Shown in pieces: positions 34,190 to 47,009 of a DNA stretch of 64,000 bases. The DNA lies in contig OX388344.1 of NCBI GenBank assembly GCA_947579665.1, positions 13,448,346 through 13,512,345 of the forward strand. The letters run 5' to 3'. A program made the translations under genes and the position numbers. Position 1 is the stretch's first letter. Each line of letters opens with the position of its first letter. The notes beneath the pieces are model-generated. The model was not told where the DNA came from and made no database searches. It worked only from the letters and a program-made list of their open reading frames with translations. The DNA comes from Sympetrum striolatum (Eukaryota; Arthropoda; Insecta; Odonata; Libellulidae).

Positions 34190-36400
34190 AGATCTAAAAA
34201 TAATAATAGTAAATTGCAAGAACTTACGTAATAAACAGGCGGAATTCTTTAACATTACGATGAAAACTTGCGCGGATATCATACTAGGAAGAGAGTTGCT
34301 TAAGCGAAGATATTACTCAAAGCGAGATATTTCCCACGATTATATGATATAACGAAAATATGACTATTTAGATCTAGCGGTAGAGTTTTTATAGCAGTAA
34401 AGGTTCATTTAATTAGTGAGCACGATGAGTTCGTAGAAAATAGCAGGAGCGAAATCATTTGGTGCTCGATTCAAAGACAAAACGGAAGTAAGATTAATGT
34501 TTGTTCTTTGTGTCGACCTCCCGATGAAAAAATAGGTTGTATTGTTGATTTATCCGAGGCCTTACAGAAAAATGGCGGGTAAATAAAAGATCCAATCATC
34601 GCCGTAGGAAGAGATATTTACCTACCGCATATTAATTGGGATAATCTAAAATTCTCCAGCACTAGCAGTGGGAGAAAAATTCACGAAATACATCTTACTT
34701 TTTCGTTGCATGCTTTAGATCAGGTAAATATGACTAAAACTCGAACGAATCGTGCGAGGCAAGGTATCAATTTATATTTACTAGCCACTTCCCACCCAAA
34801 AATAATAACTAGCCTCGCTGTAGTTGATGGTACAGTCAGACCATGATGCCATAATGGCAGGCATGAAAGTAGTAGGGGTTAGATCACTTAAGCCGGTGAG
34901 GCAAGTATATGTAATTTGCAAAGCAATTATTTCTGAGTTAAAAGTTTTATTTGAACGAAGGCTTGGATATTTTTTTACGCTTTTCGGGTGAAAATACAGT
35001 AAATGATAGATGGGTAGAGTTTCTACGGATAATAAAAGTAGATTTAGTTAAATATGTTCCGTCTAAACAGTAAGTAAGACGAGGAAGAATTTGAATCGTT
35101 GCATAGGAGTCATTCACTCGCGATTGAGAAAACTTAAGCCGTGCGGTGAGATGAATGAGCTTGATGGTCAAAACTATAGAGAAGTGCAAAAGCTGTTTGA
35201 GGAAGGATCACGGAAAGAATACCAGGAATATAGATCTCGAACCCTGTTAAAATCACTTGTTGGAGATTAGAAAGAATTTTGGTCATAAGTGCGTGAGACT
35301 CGTGGTGGTCAGTTTTCTATGCCTAGCCTTAAAAGCGAAGAGGGAATTGCCTTAAATAAATCGGCAGAAATAGCTAACTTACTTAACCCGTACTACCAGC
35401 AATGTTTCTCATTAGATGATGGTCGATTTAACGATTTTACCTTGCGCATTGATTCGGAGATTATTTCCATAGAGATATAAGTTGATGCGAGTGGAAATTC
35501 ACTGCAACAGATTGATAGGAAATTCTATCAGAAATCAATTAATGAGGGTACTGTCCCAATGTCGTGGAAAAAATTAAACGTCACTCCGGGGCCTAAGAAT
35601 GATCAGATTATTATGGGTAATTTTCATTAACTTCGAATTTCTACACAATAATGGACAATATTATAGCAAGCTCTATTATTCAGTTTCTTACCGTAAAGAT
35701 AGGAATCATTTGGATCCAACACGGATTCCATAAAGTTAAATCTTGTAAGACGCACCTAGAGTTTTTTGTGAATGATGTATATAAAGCGTAAGGATGTTAG
35801 ATATCATTCAAAAACGTTATTTCCACGCAGCAACAAATTTCGCGATAACGCGTCACGTTTAGCTGTAGTTTATCTTTGAAAAAACAAATTGGAGATGCGA
35901 TAGGAAAAGTGAATAGAATGCAAAAAGTCATATTCCTCTTATTCAACCTAGCCAAACGAGAAAATACCGTTTCGCGATTACACTGATTATTACTTTTATA
36001 TTACAGTTCGTGTAAGGCATTTGTTTGATTGGTTGTATACGATACGATTTGAACAGAATTGCCATGATAAAACGGTGAGTGTTACTCAGATGAATCAGTA
36101 CGCGGGATGGTAATCATTAAGAGATAGAAGACTAATTCAAAGGATAAATTTACTAAGTAAGTTCAGAGAAATTAAGTTCGCAAATGATGCAATCGATATA
36201 ATGCGACCTCCAACTTGATGTGGGCCGCTCTGATACTGCGAAGAAGATTAGAAAAATAGAAGCTAGAAGGAATCGTATCAAGAATTCATTTTTTCCCCGC
36301 ATGATACGCGAAAGAAATTGATTAGGAAAATAGAGTTAAGGTGCCTGTACCCCCTGCCACACGCCGAAAGGCGGATTGAAGGGTTCTTATATAGACATAT
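34190..36400 (+). mobile_element. CR1/L2-like LINE, internally deleted
   Basis: Plus strand. The endonuclease begins at about 34190 with IIIVNCKNLRNKQAEFFNI and continues to SDHDAIMAG (34835-34860), the nuclease's SDH motif. A linker with NDRWVEFLRI follows. The RT fingers appear as INEGTVPMSWKKLNVTP (35538-35590) and QHGFHKVKSCKTHLEFF (about 35720-35770). The sequence then jumps to the block after the catalytic core (IGDAIGKVNRMQ, about 35888), losing the YxDD palm. The C-terminal RINLLSKFREIKF and SFFPRMIRERN blocks and the 3' UTR ccccctgccacacgccga end the element near 36395. Same family as 694-1065. Confidence 0.85.
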
Positions 36401-39400
36401 TTTTATGGTGTTTTTGTGGTGTCGACATTTAAACTCAATAATCAGAATATGTCGTATTAATAAAACAACATATAATTTAAGAGGAAAACTGCATCCGTCT
36501 CCGCTAAGATTGGTCTTCGGTTTCCTTCAAAGTAACTGGGTTGTTCAAACTGTAGTGCTACCTCCAACATACTTACGTTTCAATATCGTCTCCTAAATCA
36601 CTACTACCAATTTATTTCTTCTCACATTCACTAAAAGCTTAAGGAAACTTTTATTAACCTTCGTTAGATTTAAAAAAACTCTCAAAAGCACTAGATATTA
36701 ATATTAACAATGATAAAAACCTTACACCTTGATAAAAAATGACAATGTAAGAGAAATTGGCCCTATCAAAACTGGAAATCCAAATATCATATAGGATTAT
36801 TATTCATCATTATTATTCAATTATTCATTTTACAAATTAAAATTTCAAAAAGGTTTTAATTTTGCCACATAACCGTGAACATGTCCTACTTTTCTATGCA
36901 TTTTAGTTTTTTTAGAATTTAACATATCATGTAGCGTGCATGAATATACCGGCCCCTGAAATGTAGAATTTCTCTTTCTACTGTCTATGACCCTCTCCCC
37001 CATAGACAAATCCTGGCTGCGCCCCTGCGACAAAGCAATAATTAATTATCATCTGTATGTTCATATCCACATTCGATAGAATCCCTAGATTCTTACACAT
37101 AGATGATTATGAAGAAATGTCAGCTCCGCCATAGAGCTCCATCCCCATAATGTTATTCAATTTTCATGTATTTAAGAGAAGGAGACTATTCAACATAATT
37201 TAGAGCAAGTGGAAAATATTTATATGTATTCGTATTTCTCTCAGACTCGGTAACAGTGTGCACATATGCACTATGATTAATCATCGAGAATCACATTGGA
37301 ATCAAGAAAAATATAGGATAATTAATAGTCTATCCATCCTCCTTCATTCTCCACCATATGATTCAGCCTCCGAGATATAGAGTGAACCACTTCTTTATTG
37401 GAATTCGCTCCAGGTGAGAAGATCTAATAACTGATGGAAGCTCTTCGAAAGCTTTATCGGTTCAGAACCTAAAGACGAAGTAAATGAAATTTAAGTGCAA
37501 CTAAAGACCTAATCGCGATCTCCAAGAAGCATCGACAAGAAGTTACAAGGAGGTAATCACAAAACATCATTACTTTTGGTCGTTTATTTCCCCGGGCAAT
37601 TAGAGAGGTTGATAGAGTAGATTACGTGATGATGGTGTTATTACAATCCCTACCATACCCATCTGGCAGCTCGCGGGGTATATATCTAAATCTAAATGTA
37701 CATAATTGGTTTAGAACTACCGCCGAGAAAACTGGAAAGTGTGAACCCGCGAATTGTCCTGGTTGTAGACGAACAATAAATAATAATATGCATAAGAATG
37801 TCAATAGTTCTCAAGGCTTTTTTTTTAAAGCGTAAAAATTAAAAAGATTCGCTTGCGCGGTCCTCTGGTTGTCCGTCTATCGACGTGAAGACCTAAATGA
37901 AGAAATAGTCACCAATAAGCCTGAGTAAGTAAGGCTGAGCTCCTTGCCTAAGGACCGGTTTGTTGTTGCGAGTGACGCATAGGCTTTCGAAAATCCGCTG
38001 CACTGAAAGCGAAAGGTTCATTGTGCTTCCAGAAATTAGGAAGCCCTTTCAAATACCTCTAAGTGTAGAAAATGAGTCAAAGGACATTTGTCTTTCAGCG
38101 AACGACCTCGAATCCTTCGTAGAAGAGGAATTTCCACTGACACACGAAACAAGTTCTTGAGCGACAATTGGTGATAAATCAGTTCCGAATCCTTCATGTC
38201 CAATGGTTAATTTTCCATAATGAATTGCCTCTCTCTGGTAAATATGTATATTCATCACAGGGGCGTATAAATATATGTGGAAATCATATCCTACATTCGT
38301 TCATTTCCCGAACAAGAGAAGTTTAAGATAAAAAACTCATTTAACTTAAGCGGAATTCGAGCTCGTGCCCTTCCTATGCCAATAACATGTGTCAGACAGC
38401 TGCAAAATCACCTCTTAATTAGCAACTAGTTTTATTTGTGACACTTCCCAACAAACTGAGAAGTCCATTTTAGTAGCTTATCAATAATTTTATTATGGCA
38501 GCATAATCCTGGTTAATTTTCTTTATAAAGTCAGACGTCCATAAAATACGTATAAGTACTAAAAACTTGAGTTGTTTATTAGGAAGACTTTGTTTACTAA
38601 AATACGCTAATATAATAATATTATTTGGGAATATTATTACGAGTGCAATAGCATCTAATTTCCTTAGCACCATGGTGAGGAAGGAGCTTTGAATTAACCA
38701 GAGGATAGTTTTCTGCGCGACTGTAAAATGAGGGTCCTGAGTCTAGCTGATATAGGCATGAAAAGGAAAAATATACCTGGCACCTGCAATAATTGCTTTG
38801 AAAGTGCTCGACATATGGTTAAGCTTTTCCACGCGAGGTAATGCATTTCAACGTTTGTTTTGCATTGGCACCTGCAATACTTTGAAGGGATCAACTTGTG
38901 GTTAAAGACTTTCCTCGCGAATTATCAAAGCCTTAATGCATTTCTCCGCGCGATGGCAACACGATTGACGAATGACCAAGGTCACCGAGCTCTCTGTTAC
39001 AAAATGTAAGACAAGTCCGATATATGCGCAGAAATTGTTCGGTTTTAATGAAATCATGTTTGTTTTAACTTTGGAATTGGAATTTTTCCTTTTAACTCCG
39101 GACGGACAATGATTTCATGTATTCTAGGTGACAAATGGTGTATATAAATTTATATTACGAATTTCCTTCGTCTGCATGATGAAGTTGGGGAAAAATTATG
39201 TTCCGTAGACAAAATACAAATTTTACATTGTTTCATAGTTAGTAACTCAGTAATCGTTCTAACGACTTCTCGAATTCTAATTGCTGAATTGAAAACATAA
39301 GACTTGTAATCAAAAATCCTCCTCAGAATGTTTATCACAGATAATGAATATCCTATGTTTGAACTGGACGTTTAAAGAATTACATTTACATCAATATCCA

Positions 39401-39960
39401 GCAGGCAGCCGTAAGACGTATGTTCGAGAGAGAAACCAAACTACCAAAATTAACGCCTAATTAGCGCACAAATTATCCAGAAAAAGAGACCATTATAGGC
39501 CATCTGTTCTCGCTATAATCTCGCAAAACTTAATTTTCCTCTACACTCCAAAATTCTCGTTCTCTAAAGGTGAGAATCACCACATCGTGTATTCTTACTC
39601 CAATCCCACTTATTTCTTATTGCTACGCATTATTAAAACCAAATAGCATTCTTCACATTATTAAGAATTAAATTTCAATAATTGTCCATGTATTTTATTG
39701 CATTTAAGATTGAAATTGGAATAAATATATATTTAACCTATCGTTCTATAAATACGATAAATATCTGTGAAAGAGAAACGCCGAAATAAACATGACGAAC
39801 TCGGGGAGAGATCGCGTGAAGGCTCTAAGAAGAGTTCCAAAGAGAGGAAATTTGTGTAAGTTCTAGGCTCCTACTCAAATATTACCGCTTTTCGAGGCTT
39901 TCCTCGGTGTTGCCAGTCAGTCACAGAAAGCAGAATTCCAAATAGTTTCTGTGAAAGCCA
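36400..39960. other. Mostly unassigned; small repeat fragments
   Basis: No gene is recognised. Around 36950-37025 is a fragment ending catagacaaatcctggctgc then gcccctg, resembling the GC-rich ends of other repeats here (40135, 42660, 46570). At 38770-38925 two diverged copies of a ~100 bp unit (tggcacctgcaata ... ggttaa ... cacgcga) lie in tandem. A plus frame at 37960-38160 has coding-like composition but no recognisable family. Confidence 0.35.
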
Positions 39961-39964
39961 CTGG

Positions 39965-40003
39965 TGCGCGCGAAGTGTTGCGATAATTTTTTCCGCCACT
40001 GTA
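39965..40003 (-). repeat. Tc1/mariner-like terminal inverted repeat (right)
   Basis: The sequence gtgttgcgataat...ccgccactg ends at 40001 and is followed by TA (40002-40003). Read on the minus strand it starts cagtggcgg and matches the terminus at 32537 with one or two changes. It faces that copy, 7.4 kb away. Confidence 0.6.
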
Positions 40004-40762
40004 CATCAAAGCGCAAAGTTTGCGTTTGCTTTATAAAAAGTCACAAGTAGGTTCTGTGGCATCAATAAGTAGGTAATCTGTAATAAATGATTGGATATTA
40101 GATTTCGAAAAACGATAGGAATCTTATGCGTTACAAAGCAAGGGCGACGCCAGCCACTGGGCTAGGGGGGGGGGGCAAGCTGCCTGATAAAATGAAAAAT
40201 GCCTAACTTACAGGGGCTAGTTTATTCATGCCCGCTTCTTACTACGAATATGTCAAATCTTTCAAAAACTAAATCCATTGAAAACTAGAGGAGTTTAACG
40301 CTTATATGGCAAACTCATTAAACTTTCTAAGATAGTAGTTTACATAAGCAAACTATTGGAAACTTATCATAAGTTTTGTTTGGATTTTTAGTTTGGATAC
40401 GTCCAATTTCTATTAAAAAGGCATTTTTTTCGATGCCTAAGTATTTTGATGCTGTAGATATAAACTTCCCGAGTCTTTGAGAGTTCTTTCTTCCAAGAGG
40501 TTGCCAAGCGTGACAAGGAATAGTTACGGTTATTTGACAAGCGATATAAAACGTCTCAACAAATCACCACATTGGTGCACCCATCCTTATTTGAACATCT
40601 TTCGTTATTAGACTATATCATCAGCAGCTTTCTTAAGAATGACTTCATCCTTTGCTATTAAAATTACCTCCTCTTCTAAGAAACAGAAAATCATTTATAT
40701 CAGATGAAATTTTCTGGTAGGCTTACAATTATGCCTGATTTCGTTATTTATGCATTAGTCAA

Positions 40763-42230
40763 GCATTCAATTGAATGTGTCACATACCGGAGAGTAAAAA
40801 TTCGGCTTCAATAAAACATTCTGTAGACTCTTGATTATAGTTGATATTATAATTGAATTTGCAGAAATCAAGTTATATACCAAGGTAGAAAAAATGAAGA
40901 CGTCAACTTACAATTATTTAAACTAAGTAATAGGTGGTTTAACCAGCAGAGAGATGATACAAAACCATGTCTTACGTACTGAGTGTTCAAAGAAAACATA
41001 AGTTTCCACGAATTGAAATTTTGAATGGGCATTGCAAAACCAGATATGAGATTCGTGGGATTCTATCACAAGAGAAAAAATTGGTTGCATCGAAAAGGAA
41101 GCTGAAGAATTTAAGTCACAGTTTTAACCGTTTCTCAAATTTATTTCAAGTCATCAAGTCACAGTTCCGATAAATATGTGCGTAACTTACGCGCACAATA
41201 CCTATCAGCTGACTGATTTGCTTCCAATATGGTATATTATTAATAATATCATCGAAAATTAATTTTTACTGATATCTTGCATTGCTCCAATACTTTTACA
41301 AATTTCTATGGAAACCCGGTTATTGAATTATTTTCGTAACTATACAGCAAATTACTGGATAATTATAAAATAAGGATCAGTATATTTTATATCATCCTGA
41401 GTAATGAAGAGGCTACTGTACAGACTTTTAATCGTCTAGAATGCTTAACAAAGGAACCAGTTCCTTTGGAATTGTCGCTAAACTCATCTTGAGATGTGCC
41501 CTCCGATAACAGCCCTAAAATAATACAATCCTAATTTATGCAACTAATAATGGTCATTTTGCAAAAAACTACATAGAAATTAACTTGCGTTTTCCCGATA
41601 GAGGCCTCGAGCCATTAGCGGACTGTGAAAAAAATTTTCGGATGTCCATCTGTATCTTATGAAATCCAAACTAAACTCTCCTTCGAACTGTTCCCTGTGA
41701 ATTTCTCAAATGCACTATTCACTAGCCTAGCTTTGCATTCACACCCTCAAAACAGTCACATGCAACAGATCTAACTGAGCGTTTTATCAACCTTTTTGTC
41801 TCTCAAACGTAATCTTAATCTCTGTTTTCAGGGTTTTCGAATTACTTCTCGAATGTTCCCTTGTGTTTTTGCAAGGAGTAAACGAATCAGCACTTTCGAA
41901 TTCTTCTCATGAGAATCTTATCTTATGGTGTGAGTCATCTAACAAAACGATATGGTTAAGAAGTGCATGCGTTGAACATTGTGTGCGAAACACTCGTAGC
42001 GTCCCATTGGTATCGATGTCGGCTCTAGGCCTGCTCTGCTACCGAAAACATCAACTTAGCTGTGATCGGAGCGATATTTACTGGCATGCAAAGCTATCAC
42101 TGAATTTATCAAGCAAATGATTGGGGTTTCGTACTCTTCAGCAGAAAAAAGCACAGAGCTAGTCATAGGACTTGACTCTTGGGGGGGGGGGGGTTTGAAC
42201 CCCTAAACTTCCCTCCCTCGCTGCGCCACT
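40763..42230 (+). repeat. Long interspersed repeat, copy 1
   Basis: About 1.47 kb that is colinear with 50796-52820 in the same orientation. Shared landmarks are the start attcaattgaa..gtcaca, a block with gaaaaggaagct.aagaatt, gatttgcttccaa.atgg then tattattaataatatcatcg, ccctccgataacagccct, and a 3' end with a G run followed by tttgaacccct and ccctcgctgc.ccact. No transposase or RT is visible. It may be a non-autonomous transposon or a segmental duplication. The G run at 42181-42193 is 13 G long. Confidence 0.7.
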
Positions 42231-43130
42231 TGTTGGGCCTATTGCAAAATACTCACCGCAAAACTTTCTTATGTCCATTTTGAAGGGAAAACGAAAAAAA
42301 CTGAATCCTTTGTCTTCTGCCGGCGATTGTCGGACGATACTCAAGGAAGTTTGAGAGAGAGGACATAATCGCATAACCTCGCGCTCTGATAGCATCGAGA
42401 GGCAGTTCTAACTACATTGTTCACCCTGAAACCGAACTTTTCTTCTTTTGGGAAGGAAGGGGCGAAGGAAAGGTGGGATTACAGAGTATTGTTGAAATAT
42501 TTATGCTGCGCTGGAGGTATAAATGAATTTCCTACGAGGAAGTACTTTTCCCATCACTGGTGTTTACACTTGACTTTCTTTTGGGTCTAAATTCTTTTCA
42601 AATACGCTCGTGCCTAAAAATTGTTTCTACAACACATACCGAACCAAAATACGAATGGGTCTCCAGGGGGGGGGCGGCTGCCCCCCCCCTGGCGACGCCC
42701 ATGTTACAAAGAAGAATGAACTGGAGTGGTACGATACACAATCTTTCAGTTGGTCTCAGAAGTTCTATCGTGATTTAGTTCGCTCAAATATCTTTTAAGC
42801 AATCGGGCTGTACTTTGCTGAATCGAACATTCAATTTAAAAACTACCAAACTCCTAAATAAGTTATATCGCTTAACAACAATACTGACCATCTTAGACAT
42901 ACGTTTGCTTTAAAACAATGAAGCAGAAGGAAAATAAGTATTGTAAGTTTAATTATAAATTATGAAAGAAGCATTGAAATTCTCTTAACCATGGTGTTAA
43001 TCTACGGATACCTAATGCAGTATTACCTTTAAATAGTAGTGGAAATATTGAGTTAAGAAACCAAGACATTTTACGAGGAGATTAGTTATTTAGTTCGACT
43101 TGATTTTTTATTAAGAAATAGATATATACC
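42231..43130. other. Unassigned, with a GC-rich repeat fragment
   Basis: No gene is recognised. At 42660-42705 a G-run/C-run palindromic segment (ctccagggggggg ... cccctggcgacgccca) resembles a common arthropod repeat end. The rest is AT-rich. Confidence 0.35.
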
Positions 43131-43800
43131 CAGCGAGCCGCCAGGGGGTGTAATACACCACCATTATTCATTCCTCCCTATTAGCATCTCTAATAGCCTG
43201 TGGAAAAAACGACCAAAACTAATTATCCGTCCTTGCGATCGCTTCTCTATAACGTTTTGAAGATGCCTCTCGTAGATCGCGTTCGCTCCTTACTGGCACT
43301 AACGTTTCACTTACTTCGTCTATAAATTCTGAACAAATGAACTTTTCGAAAAGTTTCCGACGATATTCAGATCATCTGCAGTGAATTCCATCCGAGGGAC
43401 TCTATCATTGCCATAACGCTGCTATCAAACCTGAAATCCCCGCAAACGAATCGGGCTGCTCTACGCTGGACCATCTCTAAATCTGAGACTAAACCTACTT
43501 CCTGTGGGTCCTAAACCGCACAGCAGTATTCTAGACTCGGACGAATAAGAGAAAAATAAGCTATTTCTTTGACTCTCGATGAGCATCCTCTCAACGTTCT
43601 ACCAGTTAATCTTTGCATTATATTCGCTTTTCCTATCGCATCTCGAATATGTTCTTTAAATGACAAGTTCCTGCTAAACGTGACTCCTAGGTATTTACAC
43701 TAACTCTAATGGATGCCCTGACATTTGATACTGCGCCGGAATTATATTTGTTTGATTTCAGATTGATAACGTGAAAATCATCTTATAAGATCTATTGTTA
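43130..43800 (-). mobile_element. CR1/L2-like LINE 3' fragment
   Basis: On the minus strand, with frame breaks: KYLGVTFSRNLSFKEHIRDA, IGKANIMQRLTGRTLRG, RPSLEYCCAVW, VQRSAARFVCGDF and ESLGWNSLQ, which is the post-palm region of a CR1/L2-type RT in order. It ends in a 3' UTR with acaccccctggcggc at about 43150. It overlaps in content with the 34.2 and 0.7 kb copies (IGKAN.MQ is shared with 35890) and is a separate 5'-truncated insertion. Confidence 0.82.
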
Positions 43801-44851
43801 TTCAAACTCAGTTAATCACTCCCTGAGTATATTTATTGACATACAATTAGATAATTATGTTTCAAATATCGTTTATAGGAAAAAAAACGAGTGAACATGT
43901 TAATGCAGGAAGTAATCGCTGGATTTTATCAACAGTCTTATAGTGAAGATTACGCCTCTCGTCATTGCAGCATAAAAATACGAGATTTAGTATCACTCGA
44001 TGTATATTTTAATTTGATTGGATATAAATCAAGTGTCAGGAATATGCAAAAATTATAATATTATTTGAAACTAGTGGTGATCTAAATAATATATTCTATT
44101 GTAGTATCCATTGCATTCTTTGAATGTATATTTTTTCCCGGACAAGGACGTAAATGCACGAAAGAAAATCAATATAGCTCTCACAAAAGCAGACGATGAG
44201 TTCGCCTTGAACTTGAAGAAAAGCGAGGCAAAGGCCATTACTCATCTTTTGGCATTGTTAACATGAGCCTATTCTTTTACTGATGCCACTAAAGAGAAAG
44301 CAACGGAAAAGGAAATGAAAACGATGCTTGGAAAATTCTAAATGAGTTGAAGGACGTTGGAAAACCCATTACTAGTCTAAGAGTGGTTGTTTACGTGATC
44401 ATAGCTTCTTTTTACAGTGCTTTGAAAGTGAAAGCAACGGTGAAGGGAAGCAAAATATCAATAGGTGTTGGAAAGAGCTCATCGAAGAAAAAGAAACTGC
44501 ATTTCTGCTACTATTCACAGAAAATAACAGAAATAGAGAAATGGCATGTCTGACCATTGCATCACTGTACTGTTCTACTTATTCTCCATTAAATTACACC
44601 ATATTAGAATTATAAAAGATAGTAACTTACTACACAGTCGTTCAGATTTTGTTTTAATGCTCAAAGTTCTTATTAAAAACCTTTTATTCATCCCCAAAAC
44701 TATTGAACAATAAATCACTTAATTGATAGTCCGTTCCACATTTTTTATAATATAATACAAGAAGTGGAAAAAAGCTACGCTTCCAAAACGGGAGGATATT
44801 TTCAAAGTACGTGATTTTCGGGATTGATATAAGAATATAAATTGTGCTTAC
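43801..44851. other. AT-rich stretch without recognised genes
   Basis: A 68-codon plus-strand frame at 44347-44553 is lysine-rich and has no recognisable domain. Nothing else was found. Confidence 0.4.
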
Positions 44852-44969
44852 CAAAGCTTAAGCTCCAATCCACTGACTTCTAGCATCGAAGGATCTCCTG
44901 TGCGAATTTCACTTCCAGAAGACGCCAATGAGCAATATGCCAGGACAATATGGTTGTTAAAGGTATTTC
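44852..44969 (-). CDS. Candidate internal exon, unknown gene
   Basis: Minus strand, 118 bp, between an acceptor-like gttttggag and donor gtaagc. With two bases finishing a split codon it reads NTFNNHIVLAYCSLASSG, then EIRTGDPSMLEVSGLELKL, and ends two bases into a codon. Its phase fits both upstream candidates (49047-49089 and 50247-50359). The plus strand is also open and looks coding-like, so the strand is not certain. No family is recognised. Confidence 0.35.
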
Positions 44970-46719
44970 CTCCAAAACAATTAAAAATGACAAATTCCAA
45001 ATTAATAAAATATATATCGATTAAAATCCTAATTATATTCTAATCTAAAGCCATGCAAATTTAAAACGAAACGCGTCATTTGAAAAGTACGTATTTCTGT
45101 TCATTTGCAACCGTTGACCAAACATTTTGAATGTCTTTTTACGTCATCGCACAATATTAAGAAGATTATAAGTAATAATAATTGACATTTAAAGAAGCTT
45201 TTTTGAATTCTTAGACATTGGCTGAAAATAATGATATCATGAAACGAAACAAACACATTAATATCAGTGCTAATTCATACCAAATCGGACAGCATTCCTC
45301 AAGTGATCAAACTAAATTTAAGTTGCAATTAATTCGTAATAAATAAAATTGGTTCAGAATATGAAATAATACCGTTACAATTTAGAATTACGTCGTTGAA
45401 AAATAACAAGGAACAGCGGAACTATAGCAACTAAAACTTCCGAAAATTCTTTAAAATTGATAAAAATCAGAAGAGTATAAAATGTCAGGAGAACTGTCTT
45501 TGATTCCAATTCACACGCCAACATGTTGACTTAATTCATTCATGACAATCCTTAACCTGCCTTTTAACCGGAGAACGAACTTAGGAATTCGTATTAATCA
45601 GTTCCGATGATTAATAAAAGATTAAGGTAATCTCACTAATTCACCCTAAATTAAAATCAATCCCAAAGTAAACAAATTATACGTCGTACACTGATATTAA
45701 CCCTTAATTACTCGCGTGGGGTCCTAAAAGACCCCAAGGATTATTTTTTGCCAATATTACAAGAACTACGACACCTATTCATTTCAAATTTGGTGTACCT
45801 TCATCATTTAATGTCTCCAGTATAATTTTGCGTTTTTGTTCAATTCTGATCAGCCAATTTTGAATTATGAATATAATGCATAAGTAAAATTAAACAAATT
45901 TAATTGAGCCAGAAAGTTTAATTTTAATTTTTTTTATGCGGAAATCAGATTTTCAGTTCTTTATTAGTCTCAGAATGTTGTTTTTTCTTGAATCAGTCAA
46001 TTTCAAAGATTGTTATATCCTTCATGAATTTCTTTCTGCTGCTGGCATAGCGCATTACAACTATAATTTCTGACATACGCGCAAAAATTCTGAATAACGG
46101 TGGCAAATAATTTCCATTCGAAGACTCAAGAAATTTCTTTTCCTCGCTCTCTTTCTCCGCATGAGGTTCTAGGACCTTCCCGTTAGAGCAATAAACTCAT
46201 CCATTGTCAGCTGCACATACTGTCCCTTCGAGTACCCGATGCGGCCTTCACCCCGCCCTTTTTTCCTACCCTAAAAACAAACACGTTTTCACTTCTGCTT
46301 TTCTTTATTGCCATTCATCCTTTCTATTTATTTAGCAATGCACACGCGTATTTTAGGAAGGATTGCACTTATTTTTTGGATTCCAGAATTTTGGTGACCC
46401 GAGGCAGGATGTCAGCACTCAAGGAACAAAGAGTGTAATAAAACGCAGCTTCTCCTTTGCCAATGCTTGAAATGTAAAGTTTACTTTCACATAAAGGAGG
46501 AAAAATGTATTTCCCGAGGAATATAACTGAAATTGCATAGGCCTCTCCAAAAATGCCGTTCTTTGGGACCCTACATGATGGCTTTTGGGCCATCGGTGGA
46601 TCTTGCCCCCCAACGCCCCCAACCATGCGGAGGTTGAGTGTACGTCTGCTCCTCCTCTCGTTGTCTCTTGCTCATTCCAAGTGAAAAGATAATTTGTTCA
46701 TCAGTCACCGTGGACGCAG

Positions 46720-46727
46720 TATATAAG
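46720..46727 (+). promoter_or_regulatory. TATA box of piggyBac B transposase
   Basis: tatataag lies about 50 bases upstream of an ATG at 46771 and about 420 bases upstream of the main frame. A donor-like aaaaaa|gtaagtac at about 46828 and an acceptor attattttag at about 47009 suggest a 5' intron of roughly 180 bases. The equivalent aagtaagtac is present upstream of transposase A. Confidence 0.5.
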
Positions 46728-47009
46728 AGAGAAGTTTCTACTAAACTCGAGCATACGAGAATCCAACCGGATGTTTTTTTTCATCCAGGCAGAAGAAACA
46801 CCAGTATTCATTGACACTGGACGTAAAAAAGTAAGTACATACATCCTTCGTTCAATGTATTTATAGTATATGTTTGAATTAGAAAATTTTCCATATGTAT
46901 AGAAAAATCATTTCAGGAATATAAATAAATATATCAGTTTAGCATATCATATATTTAGATCAACATTTAGTGCTTCATGTTTGCTAAATTTTACTGCTAA
47001 TTATTTTAG

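Noticed and set aside
46369..46626. Minus-strand ORFs inside piggyBac B as a second gene
   Set aside because: They lie in the 5' non-coding part of the element, overlap each other in two frames, and show no known domain.
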